Shown here: positions 4,861-5,951 of the stretch, in pieces
How positions within the stretch are numbered: position 1 is the first letter of the stretch
Layout: every line of letters begins with the position of its first letter
From: DMER64 sp041654355
GTDB taxonomy: Bacteria; Bacteroidota; Bacteroidia; Bacteroidales; UBA932
Length of the DNA stretch: 5,951 nucleotides
Direction: 5' to 3'
Assembly (NCBI GenBank): GCA_041654355.1
Contig: JBAZDQ010000083.1
Location: 1 to 5,951, forward strand
Made by a program: the position numbers and the translations under genes
Notes under the pieces: model-generated
The model's input: only the letters and a program-made list of their open reading frames with translations
Databases searched by the model: none
Told to the model about the DNA's origin: nothing

Positions 4861-5951
4861 TAGAATGTACCACAGGCGATATAACGTTCTTCTGTGAGTC
4901 GTACGCCTCTGCCATTCTACGTAGTTTGATAATATTCCCGCATTGGTCTTCCGACCATTTACCCCATACTCTGTCGTTGGGCCACCCAATGTCCCCTAAG
5001 TGTGTAATAAGCGGCTTACGAGTAGCTACTACTTTGGCCCCTAATTCGTCTAACCTCCTGGAATAGAACCAATCTTCACTTTCGAATTCTACTTTATAGG
5101 TTCCGTTATGATTAACCACCCGGTCTTTCATGGTGAAATACGCCACCAGTTCGTTAACGTTATTGGTGGACCGGAAAAACGATTTCCTAATGTCAGCCAA
5201 CCAACAACCGGTATTAACCAACAGAGTTCTATTCGGAAATCCTGTGTCCTCCTTGGAAAACGTTTCAGGTAGTTCCATAATTTCTTTGGAAGTAAATCTT
5301 TTACCAGCTTCCCAGGTGTTCATCGGATCATCGATTCCGGTACTGGTAAGACCCCTGTCGTCTTTGATGGCCACCACAGCAGAAATCAAGTCCGCTTCCG
5401 TCCGAACCATTTCCTCCCACAGTACGTTAAGAAATCCCTGAGCCGGTAAATTATCGTCGTGCAACATCGCCAAATGCGTAATTTCACCACGTTCACACAT
5501 TGACAAAGCCGTTGCCAAAATAATGTTAAAGTTTCTGCACAGAGCCGTACACGGGTTGGCAAAATGCACCACTTCCGCGTATTTACAATTTGCCCCCCAA
5601 AACGCTTGAGCAACCCGCATGTCCACCGGACCACTGTAAGGCATTCCCAAAAATATTCGTGGAGTTTGTACGACCGTGGGCTTCGCCGTCTTTTCCACCC
5701 ACCAATTTCGGGTGTCTTTGATTTCCACACTGTATCCGGCTTTTATGAAAAACGCATTAACAGCCTGCGGTACTCCGGGATCAGTTCGTTGGTCGTAATC
5801 ATGTCCGAGAATAACCCCACCCACCTTAACTTTCGGAAACCACGCTTCCAAGTCCCGCATAAGTCCGGGGAAAGTGTGGTTTGCATCGATGCTCACGACA
5901 TCTAAGGATCCGTCTTCAAACTTTTTGGACATTTCCACGGAATCACCTTCG
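4847..5951 (-). CDS. Fused SAM-methyltransferase / GT-A-like glycosyltransferase (5' end outside window)
   Basis: Seen: the frame stays open to the window edge and ends in TAA at 4849-4847. A GTG at 5938 could be taken as a start, but codons upstream of it read E-G-D-S, which fits the strand-4 region of a class I methyltransferase, so the true start lies outside. Numbering from that GTG, residues 1-82 look like the C-terminal half of a Methyltransf_24-type fold: SLDVVSIDANH (11-21), then PKVKVGGVILGHDYD. Residues 93-345 look like a GT-A glycosyltransferase: CRN at 134-136, an acidic metal/sugar-nucleotide type motif LHDDN at 159-163, SEDW at 287-290 followed by RRLDELGAKV, and a late THLG at 312-315. 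No signal peptide or membrane segment is seen, so it is probably cytoplasmic. It overlaps the protease gene by 14 bp, so both are made from one message. A role in glycosylating a virion protein or surface glycan is inference; donor and acceptor cannot be read from sequence. Confidence 0.8.
   Translation of the reverse strand, partial: EGDSVEMSKKFEDGSLDVVSIDANHTFPGLMRDLEAWFPKVKVGGVILGHDYDQRTDPGVPQAVNAFFIKAGYSVEIKDTRNWWVEKTAKPTVVQTPRIFLGMPYSGPVDMRVAQAFWGANCKYAEVVHFANPCTALCRNFNIILATALSMCERGEITHLAMLHDDNLPAQGFLNVLWEEMVRTEADLISAVVAIKDDRGLTSTGIDDPMNTWEAGKRFTSKEIMELPETFSKEDTGFPNRTLLVNTGCWLADIRKSFFRSTNNVNELVAYFTMKDRVVNHNGTYKVEFESEDWFYSRRLDELGAKVVATRKPLITHLGDIGWPNDRVWGKWSEDQCGNIIKLRRMAEAYDSQKNVISPVVHSNALP

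Noticed and set aside
4861..4989. Upstream extension of the protease to an ATG at 4989
   Set aside because: It would overlap the glycosyltransferase by 143 bp, and the added residues look like frame noise. The start at 4860 begins with the recognisable MPYPNEH motif.
5936..5938. GTG at 5938 as the true start of the glycosyltransferase fusion
   Set aside because: Codons before it continue the methyltransferase pattern (E-G-D-S), and starting there would cut the domain in half.

Overview
The window is part of the head-morphogenesis (virion structure) operon of a tailed double-stranded DNA phage or prophage. Every gene I can support is on the minus strand, so the operon reads from position 5951 down to 1. 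Spacing is tight and several stop/start codons overlap, as expected for one transcript. The major capsid protein, the decoration protein and the protease/scaffold protein match, from memory, head proteins of phages and prophages of Planctomycetes. The host is therefore tentatively a planctomycete or a related environmental bacterium. No host gene, integrase, tRNA or attachment site is visible to test this.

In transcription order: (1) 5951-4847, the 3' part of a fused SAM-methyltransferase / GT-A-like glycosyltransferase that runs off the window edge; (2) 4860-3514, a capsid maturation protease joined to a scaffold-like C-terminal region, with a likely in-frame internal start at 4077 for a separate scaffold protein; (3) 3453-2470, a capsid decoration domain fused to a beta-rich, fibre-like C-terminal half; (4) a 106-bp leader with small hairpins; (5) 2363-996, the HK97-type major capsid protein; (6) 953-654, a 99-aa protein of unknown function; (7) 643-416, a 75-aa helical protein with a GTG start and a perfect AGGAGG; (8) 419-75, a 114-aa probable head-closure/adaptor-like protein; (9) 78-1, the first 26 codons of the next gene.

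The protease would cleave and clear the scaffold, whether internal or separately initiated, while the major capsid protein assembles. The decoration/fibre protein would then coat the shell, and the small genes downstream probably supply head-completion and connector parts. The glycosyltransferase lies directly upstream of the protease and overlaps it by 14 bp, so it is made together with virion parts and may modify one of them (inference).

The less ordinary points are the methyltransferase-glycosyltransferase fusion inside a head operon, the Nu3-like nested scaffold start, and the decoration-fibre fusion. I saw no CRISPR array, RNA gene, insertion sequence or convincing intrinsic terminator. 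There is no stretch over 300 bases without a gene.
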